Below, one piece after another: positions 22,239-35,841 of a stretch of 64,000 nt of DNA (its first letter is position 1; each line of letters starts with the position of its first letter). The notes under the pieces were generated by a model. The model was not told the origin of the DNA and made no database searches. It worked only from the letters and a program-made list of their open reading frames with translations. The position numbers were made by a program, and so were the translations under genes. This stretch comes from Spongilla lacustris (taxonomy: Eukaryota; Porifera; Demospongiae; Spongillida; Spongillidae), in contig OX442418.1 in the NCBI GenBank assembly GCA_949361645.1, positions 3,739,771 to 3,803,770 of the forward strand, given 5' to 3'.

Positions 22239-24069
22239 CTACATATAATAACAGACATACATGTATATATATTGAATGGAACATGTTATTAATGGGATGA
22301 TATAAATGAGTGGGCAAAACGACATCGTGATTAAATACAAATCAAGAAACATGTGCAACTGATACTTACAATCTGTAGTGTTGTACATGTAGTCCATAGC
22401 ACACATAATAGAAGAGAAGGAAGATATAAATGAGTGTGCAAGAAATGACATCATCATTAAACACTCATACAACACTGGGAACATGTGCAGTGATACTTAC
22501 ATCCTGTAGTGTTGTATATGTAGTCCATAGCACACATAATAGAAGAGTGACATCATCATTAAATTATACACATTGCTCAAACAACACAGGGAACAAGTGT
22601 AGTGATACTTACCACCTGTAGTGTTGTACATGTAGTCCATAGCACACATAATAGAAGAGAAGAAAGATATAAATGAGTGCACAAAAAATGACATCATCAT
22701 TAAATGTTCATGAAACTCTGGGAACATGTGCAGTGATACTTAACTCCTGTAGTGTTGTACATGTAGTCCATAGCACAGAAGGAAGATATAAATGAGTGTG
22801 CAAGGAACGACATCATCATTAAATTATACACACATTCTTACAACACTGGGAACATGTGCAGTGATACTTACATCCTGTAGTGTTGTACATGTAGTCCATA
22901 GCATAGAAGGAAGATATAAATGAGTGTGCAAGGAACGACATCATCATTAAATTATTTACATATTCATACAACACTGGGAACATGTGCAGTGATACTTACC
23001 ACCTGTAGTGTTGTACATGTAGTCCATACCACAAATAATAGAAGAGAAAGAAGGTATAAATGAGTGTGCAAGAAATGACATCATAATTAAATTATACACA
23101 TATTCATACAACACTGGGAACATATGCAGTGATACTTACCCACTGTAGTGTTGTACATGTAGTCCATACCACAAATAATAGAAGAGAAAGAAGGTATAAA
23201 TGAGTGTGCAAGAAATGACATCATAATTAAATTATACACATATTCATACAACACTGGGAACAAGTGTAGTGATACTTACCACCTGTAGTGTTGTACATGT
23301 AGTCCATACCACAAATAATAGAAGAGAAGGAAGATATAAATGAGTGCACATGAAATGACATCATCATTAAATTATACACATATTCATACAACACTGGGAA
23401 CATGTGCAGTGATACTTACACACTGTAGTGTTGTACATGTAGTCCATAGCACACATAATAGAAAAGAAGGAAGATATAAATGAGTGTGCAAGAAATGACA
23501 TCATCATTAAGTTCATGCAACACTGGGAATATGTGCAGTGAGATACTTACCCCCTGTAGTGTTGTACATGTAGTCCATAGCACACATAATAGAAGAGAAA
23601 GAAGATATAAATGAGTGTGCAAGAAATGACATCATAATTAAATTATACACATACTCATACAACACTGGGAACATGTGCAGTGATACTTACCCGCTGTAGT
23701 GTTGTACATGTAGTCCATAGCACACATAATAGAAGAGAAAGAAGATATAAATGAGTGTGCAAGAAATGACATCATAATTAAATTATACACATACTCATAC
23801 AACACTGGGAACATGTGCAGTGATACTTACCCGCTGTAGTGTTGTACATGTAGTCCATACCACATATAATAGAAAAGAAGGAAGATATAAATGAGTGTGC
23901 AAGAAATGACATCATAATTAAATTATACACATACTCATACAACACTGGGAACATGTGCAGTGATACTTACCCGCTGTAGTGTTGTACATGTAGTCCATAG
24001 CACACATAACAGAAGAGAAGGAAGATATAAATGAATCGAGTGTGCAAGAAATGACATCATTAAATTATG

Positions 24070-24247
24070 CACATATGGGACAGTTTCCAAGAAAAGGACC
24101 TAGCATACATGTATATCATAAAAAATGATGATAAAAATGCATTGCGTTTGAATTGTTATAACTTTCGAAAAGTTAACACTTAACTTGCTATTTTCAGCAC
24201 TTCATACTACACCATTTCTCTATGGTAAAAAATAATTTGGTGTCTTG
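24070..24247. mobile_element. truncated arm of the 4-kb palindromic MITE family
   Basis: It starts ATATGGGACAGTTTCCAAG and contains ACTTCATACTACACCATTTC and CTATGGTAAAA, as in 4026-4210. It stops abruptly at 24247, where the TGGCACGGGAATCGTGCCA repeat begins, so that repeat inserted into or replaced the rest. Confidence 0.75.
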
Positions 24248-25050
24248 CATGGCACGGGAATCGTGCCAAAAGTACCTTTATATCTACCGCACTTTGTATA
24301 GTTGCAAAATCAACTACTGTACCGCATTGTGGTATATACCCGTGCGCATAAGATATATACTTCCACATAAGGTATACCTTCGCATAAGGTACATACCTCC
24401 GCATAACCTATTTACGGTAATTTACCTTCGCATAAGCTATAATACATTCGCATAGATATATAGATGTATACCTTATCCAGACCTATAGACTGGTCCCAAG
24501 ACTAATATACGATGTAACGCCAATTCCCCAGACGCACACCACGGCAGTGGATATATAAACTACGTACCTGCACATGTTTTGTGTCCATCTATCACTAGAT
24601 GGACATAAAAACCGCACAAGGGAAATTGTTGCTGCAAAATATTACCCCATATATGAACGCATGGCTTGTGTTGCGCATGTGCTGTAGTCTGAGCTATGGA
24701 TAAATTGTTTCAGACTGGAAGATTAATAGTCACATGTATTTTGCGGACTGATACAACTTTCCGTGACCAAGCTATGGCAAAAACAATGACGAATATGATG
24801 CCTATACCCCCCCTCCCCCCCCAAAAAAAAATTTTTTTTTTTAATTGTGGAGTTGAACGAGCCCCTCCCCCTTCGCTTCTGATATTGAGTATGAATAATT
24901 AAACATTTCATTAACCGGACTTACTACGACTAAGTCAATGATGTAAGGAAGATTAAAAAAATATACTTTTACATACAAATGGTGCTCTAGTGCATCATGC
25001 AATGCACCATTGAGTTCCTGCAGTGCTCTACAGGAAACCAAATCAGACTA
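24248..25050. repeat. segmental duplication copy 1 (paralogue of 28552-30605)
   Basis: It starts GGCACGGGAATCGTGCCAAA with CAACTACTGTACCGCATTGT, passes through a CGCATAAG/TATACCTCC minisatellite (24330-24470), and ends with GAGCCCCTCCCCC, GAGTATGAATAATTAAACAT and CTACAGGAAACCAAATC. All of these recur in the same order at 28552-30605. It lacks the hAT-type insertion present in copy 2. Confidence 0.75.
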
Positions 25051-25522
25051 AAAAGCATGCACCTGTCTGTTAACCATGCATAAAATAAATTGCTAGTATG
25101 CAGATAAGATGATGCCATACATGCTGTCCAAGCAGGGCAACGTTTAAAGTACAGGCACTACATATTATTTGCAAGAACTAGAAAGAAAGGGTACTACTGT
25201 ATAGGGCAGTTTTATTAATGTAAGAAGTAACAAGGGATAATTATATTTGTAGCACAGTACAGCATTTGTAGATTTTCTGATCAAGCTTTCACATTGCATT
25301 CACAATTCACATCTTTGGAGCAAACCTTCATGCTGCTTTATGGTACGGGAGACCAAAAGAACAGAGGTGGACAGAGAAACAAAAAGTTGGGGTAAATGGT
25401 AAAGTATAGCTATATCTACACTGCCTTATACATATATGTTTAAAAACATAGTCAGTTTTAGACAGTTGTGTGGGGCTCTGAGCTAAGAGTGGTTGGTTGC
25501 CATAAATGTTATATCTTTACAG

Positions 25523-25674
25523 CAATTGTCTGTACATGAATATGTGGATAACTTCTCTATTCAGAATCACTATGTAGTGCCTAGTATAATTATTTTGCGA
25601 TCAAACAATAGCATGAATGTGCTAAAAAGGCTTGCTGTAAAAGTGCAACTAGCACTTCCAGATGAGCAAGATAG
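25523..25674 (+). CDS. possible exon, unrecognised
   Basis: An acceptor-like sequence (ATATCTTTACAG) precedes an open 152-bp stretch ending at a donor-like GATAG|GTGATT. The translation, containing HEYVDNFSIQNHY and NVLKRLAVKVQLALPDEQ, looks protein-like but matches no family that I recognise. It may be a transposon fragment. Confidence 0.25.
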
Positions 25675-26169
25675 GTGATTAAGTATATAGTGTCATGACT
25701 GAAGTAGTTAACTACAATTCCATTGGATAGCATGTACCTCTTACTTAGGCTTTATACAATGAATAATTAAGGTGTCAGAAAAGCTGGTCGTTACATACAT
25801 GTAGCAGTGGTGTAAGAATGATTTAAGGATTGACGGGGGGACGGGGGGGGGGGGGGGGGGGAGGCCAACCTTTTAAATATAAATTATCCATGAGTGAAAA
25901 TTTTAAAATTGTGTATTTAGCTTGGTTACTAAAAAGATACTTCTCATCTCATTTGAAGAATGAAACTTCTGTGTTATGTCACTGAGATCCAGGCAATCAC
26001 CAAGGTACACGTGAGGTAACATAACATTATTTCATCTCTCCTAGGACATTATGGACCTCAAGTAGGTCTTTACATGCCAAAGGACAAAAAATGTTCATGA
26101 ATTCTACAGTGGCTGATGTTACTGGCAAAATCAAGAACAGTAATAAAAATGAGTGTACTTCAGAAAAAA

Positions 26170-26690
26170 TATTTTTTATTACTTCTGATGTGTTATGAAG
26201 GTCGCATACAGTTTGAACTGTGGTAACCTTTTAAATCAGCATGCCTCCCAAAGGAGTTGTCATTTTAAGCGCTCAATATCCAGGTCTCTGGCATATAATT
26301 CCGTTATTTTCTGTGGTATTTCACATGCCGTACCATTGCACGTACACCTGCATGTATCAATAATGATATGTTCAAACTGGGTTGCCAGGTTAAGACCCAA
26401 ACATCAGGCTAGTTCTTCTGACAAGCTTTCCATCAATTCAAAATACTGATGTTTACAGTAGTCCTCCACATTAGGAAACCTGAATTCTACAGACCCGCCA
26501 TTTACCTTTTTGGTACATGTATCTTGGCAAAACAGGCCACTCTGTTTTGCCATCAGCATCCTTAACCACACAGTGATAGAAAGTCTGAAACACTAATGGA
26601 TCTCTCTGCCTATTATAGAATGACCTTGCGACATTCACTGCAATAGCTAGTAGCATCCTGTGCTGTTGTATTTATGCACAACTCTGGGCA
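26170..26690 (-). pseudogene. hAT-like (ZMYM1-type) transposase C-terminal fragment
   Basis: Minus-strand pieces in shifting frames read ARSFYNRQRDPLVFQTFYHC, then EFRFPNVEDYCKHQYFELM followed by ESLSEELA, then KITELYARDLDIERLK. The pattern (xNVEDYYRRxxFxPxLDxLxSEL and LYxxDLDxxRLxxQL) is typical of TTF-finger hAT transposases related to ZMYM1. Stops and frameshifts separate the pieces. It abuts the reverse transcriptase fragment upstream, so two dead elements are joined here. Confidence 0.5.
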
Positions 26691-27900
26691 GTTACTGGTT
26701 ATTGCAGGGACTACTCTGTGTAACACAAGCGAGAATAGAAGTGGTCCCAGCGGATCTCCTTGTTGGACACCTTTTCTGAAGAAATGATACCCAGTGGATG
26801 CCTAAGAACTGGATGCTGCCCATAGCACCACAGAGCCCATGGACACAATTCAGGAAAATGAGCAAAGAAGACTTGCTGAGAGACCAGATTGAATGCATTC
26901 CTTAAGTCTATTTTTAGGACCACAAAATCTTCATCATTGCAGTGCACATCAACACAGCCATGGAGACCATGAATCATCTTCTCAGCTCCCATTGGGCAAG
27001 CCACACCTACTTAATGGGGCCAAAAAAAGTCTGAAGCTTTGCTCTTGCACACAGACATTTCCCAGCTAATCGCTGAAGTGTTTCACCCACTGCAATAGAG
27101 TGAATGTCTCTTGGCAGATCGGACTTGTTTTTGTTCAAAGCAATGAGACTTGCCCCAGCCAGAAATCTTGCAACTGTGCCGGGGGCCTGCCCTGCTAATA
27201 AGAGGTTGACAAGATCCCGGAGAGACAAACAAATAGTAGTTGGTAATGGTGACTCTGCTGCATCTAGTAAGTGCTGAATACATAGACCAGATGGACCACA
27301 CAGCAGTGTCCTTAGAGAAGGACCTAAGAATGGCTAGGATATCAAAATTGCCAGGAGTGTAAATCTGCTCTTGGTGTTTCTCAGACAGGTGGAGGAGTAG
27401 GAGTAGGTCCTGTTGAATGTTTGGACTGGAGCAGTTGCCTTGTAGCTAAATATGAGGCTGGAACTGGGCCTGGGTACACACCTCTAGCATGCAGATTCAT
27501 ATGATTATGCGACATGGAGGGAGCAATTTGTTCAGAGCATCCTTGCACAATACAAGGAACATTGGTATACTGCTGTTGTGAGTTCTGCTGAATAGCTTGT
27601 GAAGGGGACTGCGATGAGCTCAGAGTAGGCAATTCCAATTGTTGCACAGCTGGATGTGAGTGCCTCGACGTGAGAAGGCTAAGACAGCCTGATTTGTGCA
27701 CGAAGAAGTTGCGATAGTGCCCGCGCACCTAATAGAGGCAGAATCCTGCTTAACACTTAACTTCAACGGAGCCATCTTAACAGTGGATAGTTCAACCGGT
27801 TGTGAAGTTGCTAACAATGACAATGTAGCCATGGTTGAAGAGGTCTGTGAGGACAGATGACTGGTAGACAATGCCAATTTTTGCATTCCCACTTAGTTCA
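26690..27900 (-). pseudogene. non-LTR retrotransposon fragment: zinc finger plus reverse transcriptase
   Basis: On the minus strand, a C-x4-C-x11-H-x3-H finger (about 27554-27489) is followed by LLAGQAPGTVARFLAGASLI, SIAVGETLQRLAGKCLCARA, VVLKIDLRNAFNLVS (RT catalytic block A with its Asp) and, in a shifted frame, GVQQGDPLGPLLFSLVLH (block B). Single-base deletions near 27004 and 26783 break the frame. The sequence is lost before the expected xADD/xDD box at about 26690. The order finger-then-RT fits R2/NeSL-like non-LTR elements. A fragment of what appears to be the 3' end of the same family lies at 47510-49389. Confidence 0.7.
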
Positions 27901-28965
27901 CTTAATATGCTATGTACCAGGGTGTGTAAGCAAAGGCAGCTGAGCAGAGATACAATGTAATGATCCCAAGTGTGCTGAGTAGGGCTGGTGATGTATACCA
28001 CTATCAGTGGAGAACTATGGGGCCTGGGGACCAGAGGCACAGAGTGCCTTTTCACAGGTGGTTTGACTTTTAGTCATTCATAATAACACCCCCAAATCAA
28101 AAGTGGTAGCAGATTAATATGCCTCCTAGCTTGTTATTGATTAGAGCTAACATGCAATCAATCCTGGTCCATTCATATCCCAAACAAGAATTTGAATGGT
28201 GAATGTAGTTATTTAAATGTTGTATATCTCTTGTAATATCACCTGCACAATGGACTAGCTATTCCATTACCCCTACAGATGACAATAAATGGTGTCCAGG
28301 GGGGTGGTCATTTAAATGCCTGTCCTGGGGGTTGTAATTGAAGCTTGTCCAGGGGGAGGGAACAACATATACAGTAAGAGCTTGTCAAGGGGAAATTTAC
28401 AAGTCTCTCCCTGGAGGGGTCAAAGAGATGATAGAGGTGCTTATATATATTGTACCAGATGGTACAATTACAATTATCGTCATCTATAGGGCTCAATAAT
28501 GGAATAACCCAATACATGTAATATCACTAATATATACAAAGCAACATACCTATGGCGCGGGAATCGTGCCAAAAGTACCTTTGTATCTATTGCACTATGT
28601 ACACTTGCTAAATCAACTATACTGTACCGCATTGTGGTCATACCTCCAAATTTGGGTATATACTCTACTTTGGGTATATATACCATGCGATTTGAATATA
28701 TATATATGTACAAAGGGTGTATACAAAAGGCTTAAACTATAGCTATTTACCTCCTCATAATCTACATACCTCCTCATAAGCTACATACATGTAACTCTAT
28801 CCGCAATAATATAAGCTATATAGCCCCCGCACAAGCTAAATATACATTCGCCATAAGGTATAAATATACCCACATAAAGGTATATACATGTACCTCCTTT
28901 ATTGTATATGCATATCATGTACCTCCAATCTATACCACCGCATAAGCTATATACCTCATCATAAA

Positions 28966-28967
28966 GT

Positions 28968-29006
<39 letters not shown>

Positions 29007-29007
29007 T
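28966..29007. repeat. ATA trinucleotide microsatellite
   Basis: About 12-13 consecutive ATA units inside the expanded minisatellite of segmental copy 2; absent from copy 1. Confidence 0.95.
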
Positions 29008-29338
29008 TCATGTGCATGTAATATACACATAGGCAAGTAATGGCATAAATAAGTTATATACCTCCGCATAAGCTATATAGGTCCGCATTAGATACTATAC
29101 CTCCGCATGAGCGTTTAATATACCTTCGATCTGCATGTAAGCTAGTCTGGGGACCACACACTATAGTCTGGTCCCCAGACTAATGCAATAAGCACCAAGT
29201 GTCCGGAAGATGTAACGGCCTTTTGCGTCAATTGCTGTTATCTCGTACCCAGACCCATCCACGGCAGCGGCTTATTGTGCATGCGTGAGAAACTTTTAGT
29301 TGCTGCAAAGTATAAAGCTTGCACACGCATGTGCTGCA

Positions 29339-30210
29339 CAGTGATGCCGCGGCCAGCAAAGACCGTCCATGACCGTATTCATTTGACGGTTTTTGACGGC
29401 CGACCGTGACCGTGACCGGGAAGCTTACCGATCACGTGATTGAACCGTGAAAAATAATTGGCCGTCAATTTTATTTGCTGGCCGTCCGTGGCCGTCAGAA
29501 CTTTTGACGGTCCATTAAGCGTCATCAGCGTCGCGTGCAGTGTCTTCTTTTTCTTTTCCTGCGTGGCAAATGTCGTCTTTCTAAGAAAGCGAAAACCTTT
29601 GAGGATAAGCCACTTTAACTATGGCGCGGTGAAGTCTGCAGGCTGCAGCACACCGGACTGTCACCAACATGTGGTTTACCGTTATGAAACCATTTTAAGT
29701 TGTCCCCTCGCCATGACATAGTCTCGTCCCATTCGCAATATGCGTAGCGGTGATGTAATCCATCAGCTGCTGCCGAATGTGCGTCTGGGGACGAGACATA
29801 TGATTATGCTCTGTTTGCGAAAAAGGTGTTATCACGTGGATTCCAAGTGCGAGCGAGTTCTCTCCCAGTTGAAACTCATTGTGAAGATGGAGGATGGATC
29901 CAGCCAGGATTGAATCTGTTCTCTTTCTCAGATGCATGCAATAAAGACTTTAGTCAGTTAATTGAATCTGCTCTTTCACATGCACTTGTTCAGCCATATC
30001 GTTCGAGAACCATTTCTATTGATACGCGCATGCCAAGCATAATTACTGACCGTCCGTAACCGTATAAAATTTTGACGGCTGACGGCCAGCCGTGTACGTG
30101 ACCGTATTGAAGTCATACGGTCCACCTTTGACCGTGAACGTGACCGTTTATATCCAAACGGCCAGCCGTGAACGTGACCGGATTCTAAAAAGCTGGCCGC
30201 GGCATCACTG
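29339..30210. mobile_element. hAT-type non-autonomous element with GACCGT sub-terminal repeats
   Basis: The ends read CAGTGATGCCGCGGCCAGC and its complement, starting with the CAGTG typical of hAT. Sub-terminal regions (29360-29510 and 30048-30190) are packed with TGACCGT and GACGG motifs in both orientations, the pattern of hAT transposase-binding sites. The flanks GTGCTGCA (29331-29338) and CTGCTGCA (30212-30219) agree at 7 of 8 bases. The paralogous locus at about 24677-24690 reads ATGTGCTGTAGTCTGAG without the element, an empty site. A Mutator-like MITE remnant lies inside at about 29738-29800. Confidence 0.8.
29826..30059 (+). pseudogene. coding-like fragment captured in the hAT-type element, unrecognised
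   Basis: An open frame containing RASSLPVETHCEDGGWIQPG and SDACNKDFSQLIESALSHAL looks like genuine protein. It ends in the right sub-terminal repeats. It could be a transposase remnant or a captured host exon. No family is recognised. Confidence 0.3.
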
Positions 30211-30605
30211 ACTGCTGCAGTCTGAGGTGGTACTACTACTACAGTACTAGGTACTAAAAAAAAGCAGGGTGGGATAAATTTCTGGAAGCTTGCCAAAATG
30301 CCGCGGATACAATTTTCCGTGACAGTTCTAGAACAAGCAACGACACTTTAAAACCATAGCCCCCCCCCCCCCCTCCCAGAATTGTAGGGACTGATCGAGC
30401 CCCTCCCCCGTCACTTCTATTTTTAAATAATTCAAATTGAGTATGAATAATTAAACATCGCGTTAACCAGCCTTAAGGCAACTAAGACAGTGATATAAGG
30501 AAGATTTTTTTCTTACTTTTACGTACAAATGCCTCATGCGTTGATTCAAATGCATTGTTGGCTGAGTTCCATGCAGTCCTCTACTCTACAGGAAACCAAA
30601 TCTAA

Positions 30606-32200
30606 TGATTCAACAGAGCATTTGGAGTATTTTCCGGTCTGTGTCTTCTCCTAGACCACAATAAGTATCAAATGGCCCCCTAGTGGTGGCTAGGATTACA
30701 CACCTCGCCATGTATAGTATTTATGTGCATGTTACATTCCCAAATCTAAATATCCATTTGAGCAAAACATATGAATAAATAAATTTGTTCTTCAGTTATT
30801 TATGAACCCATCCACCATGCTACAGCATTGTCATACAAAGTTTAGTGATGTGCACACACCACATTAAAAATATGCACAGTACAGGTACAACAAATGGCAG
30901 CTTACATGTTTAGTCAGCAAGCTGGAAACATTGTGTGGACCAATGACCATTCAATGAGATACTTTCCTGTGCAAAATAATTCTGAATAGCTATTGTCCTC
31001 CCCACACAACCTCATCAATAAGGAGTGCTGAGCTTCATTTAATGGACACAAGATTGGAGGGATTGTAATACCTTTGTAGTTCCATTGTCATCAATCATGT
31101 GCTATTCTAAGGGGAGAATTAACTATCTCCTCAGACCACATATTCAACAACTACCTTTCTAGCCATACATGTACCTCACCATCACCACACATCTCTTGAG
31201 CATTAACATGCCATCCTTGAATCAACAGTTGAAGTGGTGTTTGCCAACATTTTGTGAATGATCCAGGTTCTCCAAGTGATAGTTAATTTGGGAAAAAAAT
31301 ACCAAATGAAGTCAATGTAATTTGAAGGATCTAAGAGAGACATATCTTCTAGTTGGTAAAAAAAGGAATAATATGTACAGATCACTGCACTAATGGGTGC
31401 GGTTTTACAATCAAGGAAAATTGTTTATAAATTAACCACAAGCAGTTAATTAACTGGTAATTGTCGTTAAAAGTTCTAACAGCAAACGAAGACATGCTGG
31501 TGAAATAAAATTAATATATAATGGTTAATTAATGTTGATAAAAGTCTCAATACGCCTATTAATGTCAATAAATGTAGGGTTGGTGGTTAGTTAAAATCTG
31601 CAAACTGTACTTAATTAGCTGCTTCCATTTAGAAGTTATTCAAGATTGAAATCTTGATTTTTTGATTTTCGCAATGTACTTGATTTAGGGGGCATTGTAA
31701 CTCGATTTAGTGGTTTGAATTTATTAATAAATTGGGCCAAGTTGATATTTTTAAAATTCCACGCTTTTGGATATCTCTAAAATATTTAGGGGCTATCAGG
31801 AATTATTAATTCGTTTCCGTTAATATATATTTTTTGATTTTATTAAATTAATTACTAAAGCAATATTTAGTTAGTTTACATCAACATTTAAGTTCATGTT
31901 AATAGAGCATTTATCAATTTTAAGTCAATTAACTGCTTATGGTTAATTTTTCCTTGATTGTGAAACACCCTGTATATACAGCTCACAAAAGCCTGTCAAT
32001 ATGCTGCGTGTAAACCTTTTTTTTTCCTACTAAAACAGGATTAGCTGCTGGTTGACTTCCTTTGAAGATGTATTTTCAACTCCCTTATTGCAGCGAACCC
32101 TTGCTGGCAGACCATAACTAATTCATACACAGCTTTTCCAATACATGTACAGTGGCTGCACGGTTGCTGACATTCAGAGCAATTCTACATCAGAGCCCTT
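30606..32200. other. AT-rich, weak inverted repeat only
   Basis: No gene is recognised. An imperfect inverted repeat pairs ACAATCAAGGAAAATTG with TTAACCACAAGCAGTTAATT (31407-31455) to its complement at about 31920-31965, with AT-rich arms reaching inward. It may be an old MITE. Confidence 0.45.
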
Positions 32201-32239
32201 TTGAATCATTCATGAACATAAATGATGTTATGTTTTTTC

Positions 32240-33640
<1,401 letters not shown>

Positions 33641-33956
33641 GCACTTTTGGCATTGATTGATGACAATGAAGAAGGTATTACAACTGATTCCTCCAATCTT
33701 ATGTCGATTGAAAATCATTCCTGAGGAGGTTGTGTGGTTACTTCTCCCTTCAGGTAGCAGTGATGTGATCCCCCCCCCCCCCCCCCCCCCCCCCCTGCTG
33801 TGGGGTGGGTCTGGGTGCGAGATAACAGCAATTGACACAAAATGTCATAACAGTACAGAACATGGTGGAATACGGAAGTATATATGTATGTTAGCCTGGG
33901 GACCAGGCTACAGGGTCTGGTCCCCAGCCTAGAAGTGTATAATTCCTTATGCATGG

Positions 33957-34055
33957 TCTCATACCCAGACCCACTCCACAGCAGCTGGTGTCGACTTATG
34001 GTGGTGTAATCCACCCGCTGCTGTGGAGTGAAGTGGGTCTGGGTACGAGACTAGC
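33957..34055. mobile_element. short Mutator-like MITE copy
   Basis: A ~98-bp palindrome: TCTCATACCCAGACCCACTC at the left, GAGTGAAGTGGGTCTGGG and ACGAGACTA at the right. This is the same terminal motif as 18056-18703. The flanks CCTTATGCA and GCTTATTCG match at only 6 of 9 positions, so the duplication is decayed or absent. Confidence 0.65.
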
Positions 34056-34503
34056 TTATTCGGAGGTATATAGCTTATGCGGAGGTATATATCTTATGCG
34101 GAGGTATAATTATATCTTATGCGGAGGTGTATACACTAGTTTATTTAGCATGTATATACATAGACTCATAGTGCAGTAGATGGGAAAGGTATTTAGGCAC
34201 GAATCCCACGCCGTAGAACATACCCAAGTGGCCAAACTGAGTATAATGTGTAGAGGCATGTATAATCTACAGCTATATACCCAAATTTGGAGGTATATAC
34301 CACAATGCGGTACAGTAGTTGATTTAGCAAGTGTACATAAGGTACTTATGGCACGATTCCCGCGCCATACATACCACCTGCCCACATGTCAGCTGTGCTT
34401 TCATTCTGTATCAGAGACATGCACATAACTAAACAGGTGCCACCACATACAGCAGTAGTGCACAGTAAAGCTAACCACTACTTCTTATAAGTAATGTACA
34501 AAC

Positions 34504-34587
34504 CTCTCCAACTGCATTCACATCAACACCATTGGATATCAGACGTTTGATGGTCTCTATGTCTCCAACTGCACATGCTTTACAAAG
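34504..34587 (-). CDS. ankyrin-repeat exon (28 codons), paralogue of the 5733 exon
   Basis: The minus-strand 84-bp exon has the same splice borders as the copy at 5733-5816 (AG acceptor, donor GTTTGT). The translation contains CAVGDIETIKRLISNGVDVN, a better match to an ankyrin repeat consensus than its paralogue. Flanking intron sequence is also shared (34372-34700 with 5597-5950). A TGGCGCGGGAATCG-type element end abuts the duplicated block at 34370, where the other copy has none. It may be an upstream exon of the ANK gene with exons at 22128 and 16131. Confidence 0.75.
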
Positions 34588-34699
34588 CTGTGGGGAAAGA
34601 AATACATGTAGCTCAAATATCTGAATCCTTGTATGATCATAGTCTTTTATTATATTGTATTATACAGTACATGTAATTGGAGAAACTTTGGTTTTGCTG

Positions 34700-35242
34700 A
34701 TATTTGCAAGCTGTCAGACATACATGTACACACACATTTTTGGCCTATTTTGTCGAACTCACTTTAGTACCAATTGGGCTGTTCCATTATTTAACTATAC
34801 ACCCATACAAATGACAACAATTGCAAATGTACCCCTCCCCCCCGGGACAAAGAGAAATAAGGTAAATAACTGTACAAGAACTACACATGTAGGCTATCTC
34901 GATTCTGCCAACACGGAATCCATTGTGACCTCCTAATCGTTCCAAATGACGTATCAATTCAATAGCGACTCTTGTGATTGCCTATACCATAGATTGTTTT
35001 AAAAACAATCTATGCCTATACGCGTACCTGGCCTTGCAACGTTTCGTGACCGAAAAACCATTTATAAACCGCGTCGCTTTGAAAGCATACAGAGAAGTGT
35101 CCAAGATAGATATAAGGCAGCTAGACACACATGCTTTCCAGACAATTGGTGGCGTTCTGACTAATGTTTAGAAAGTCGGGTGCCAAAAAAATAGGCCTAG
35201 GCCTACTTATATATATATATAATTATAATTATATATATATAT
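34700..35242. other. no gene recognised; small perfect hairpin and TA microsatellite
   Basis: A 27-base inverted repeat (CATAGATTGTTTT, one base, then its complement) lies at 34988-35014. A 65-codon ORF covers it but has no motif. An AT dinucleotide tract (35207-35246) leads into the large inverted repeat. Confidence 0.5.
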
Positions 35243-35841
35243 ATATATGGAACGTTCTATGCGATTTTGATGCTTGTGAAATTATATACATAGCATCCAA
35301 TTCAAAGCGCTATATCTTCCACACGGTTTGAGCTCTTCACTTCCTATTTTCAGCACTTCATACTACACCATTTCTGTATGCTAAAATATAATTTGGGGTC
35401 TTGCACTTACTCCGTGCCAGTATTGCAACGTCCGATACCCCACTGGGTTCAAACCCACCATAACTTTCGGTAGGAGTAATCAAATCGCTTCAAATTCGGT
35501 TTGTAGGTAGGGAGGTCCTATACCTATTGATTTGTTCTGTTCGTTAATTTTCATGCCATCCGTTACGGAGAAACAGCTGTGCAAAGTAAGTACACGTTTC
35601 CCGCTCGAATCGCGCCTTTATATGTGCACGGAACAGTTTCCATTCTCCGGAGTGCATGAATATTCAACTATTCCTATAGGGCGTGATAACCACACCTATA
35701 AGGTCACCAAACAAACCGGCGGCTGAATTGTAGTGCTTGTTAGTATAGACTTACGGTTGTTTTTCGGTGTAGATAAACGATATGGTGACGTATAACACGA
35801 GTGAACGCGAGCTCGTCGAGTTTCACTGAATCAGTCGGCGG

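Larger units (their letters stand above)
19330..24050. repeat. ~140-bp tandem satellite, about 23 copies in interrupted blocks
   Basis: The unit contains GTAGTGTTGTACATGTAGTC, CATAGCACACATAATAGAAG, ATATAAATGAGTGTGCAAG, ATGACATCATCATTAAATTA and ACTGGGAACATGTGCAGTG, and ends in GATACTTAC. Block 1 is 19380-19538 and 20395-20520 (interrupted by a TTAA-flanked element), block 2 about 20520-21600, block 3 about 22290-24050. Copies 23685-24000 are nearly identical at exactly 140-bp spacing. An ANK exon (22128-22238) lies between blocks, so the array probably fills introns. Minus-strand ORFs containing MCAMDYMYNTT are repeat read-through. Confidence 0.9.
28552..30605. repeat. segmental duplication copy 2
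   Basis: It matches 24248-25050 in order: GCGCGGGAATCGTGCCAAAA at 28556, the CGCATAAG/TATACCTCC minisatellite (28640-29130, longer than in copy 1 and including an ATA microsatellite), the GCATGTGCTG junction, poly-C plus GAGCCCCTCCCCC (30360-30412) and CTCTACAGGAAACCAAATC. The extra length is mainly the hAT-type element at 29339-30210. Confidence 0.7.

Noticed and set aside
21209..23622. Minus-strand ORFs with repeated MCAMDYMYNTT
   Set aside because: They repeat with the ~140-bp satellite, whose unit length is not a multiple of three in most copies.
19380..24050. CRISPR-like array (regular repeats)
   Set aside because: The unit is ~140 bp of contiguous similar sequence without unique spacers, in a eukaryotic context.
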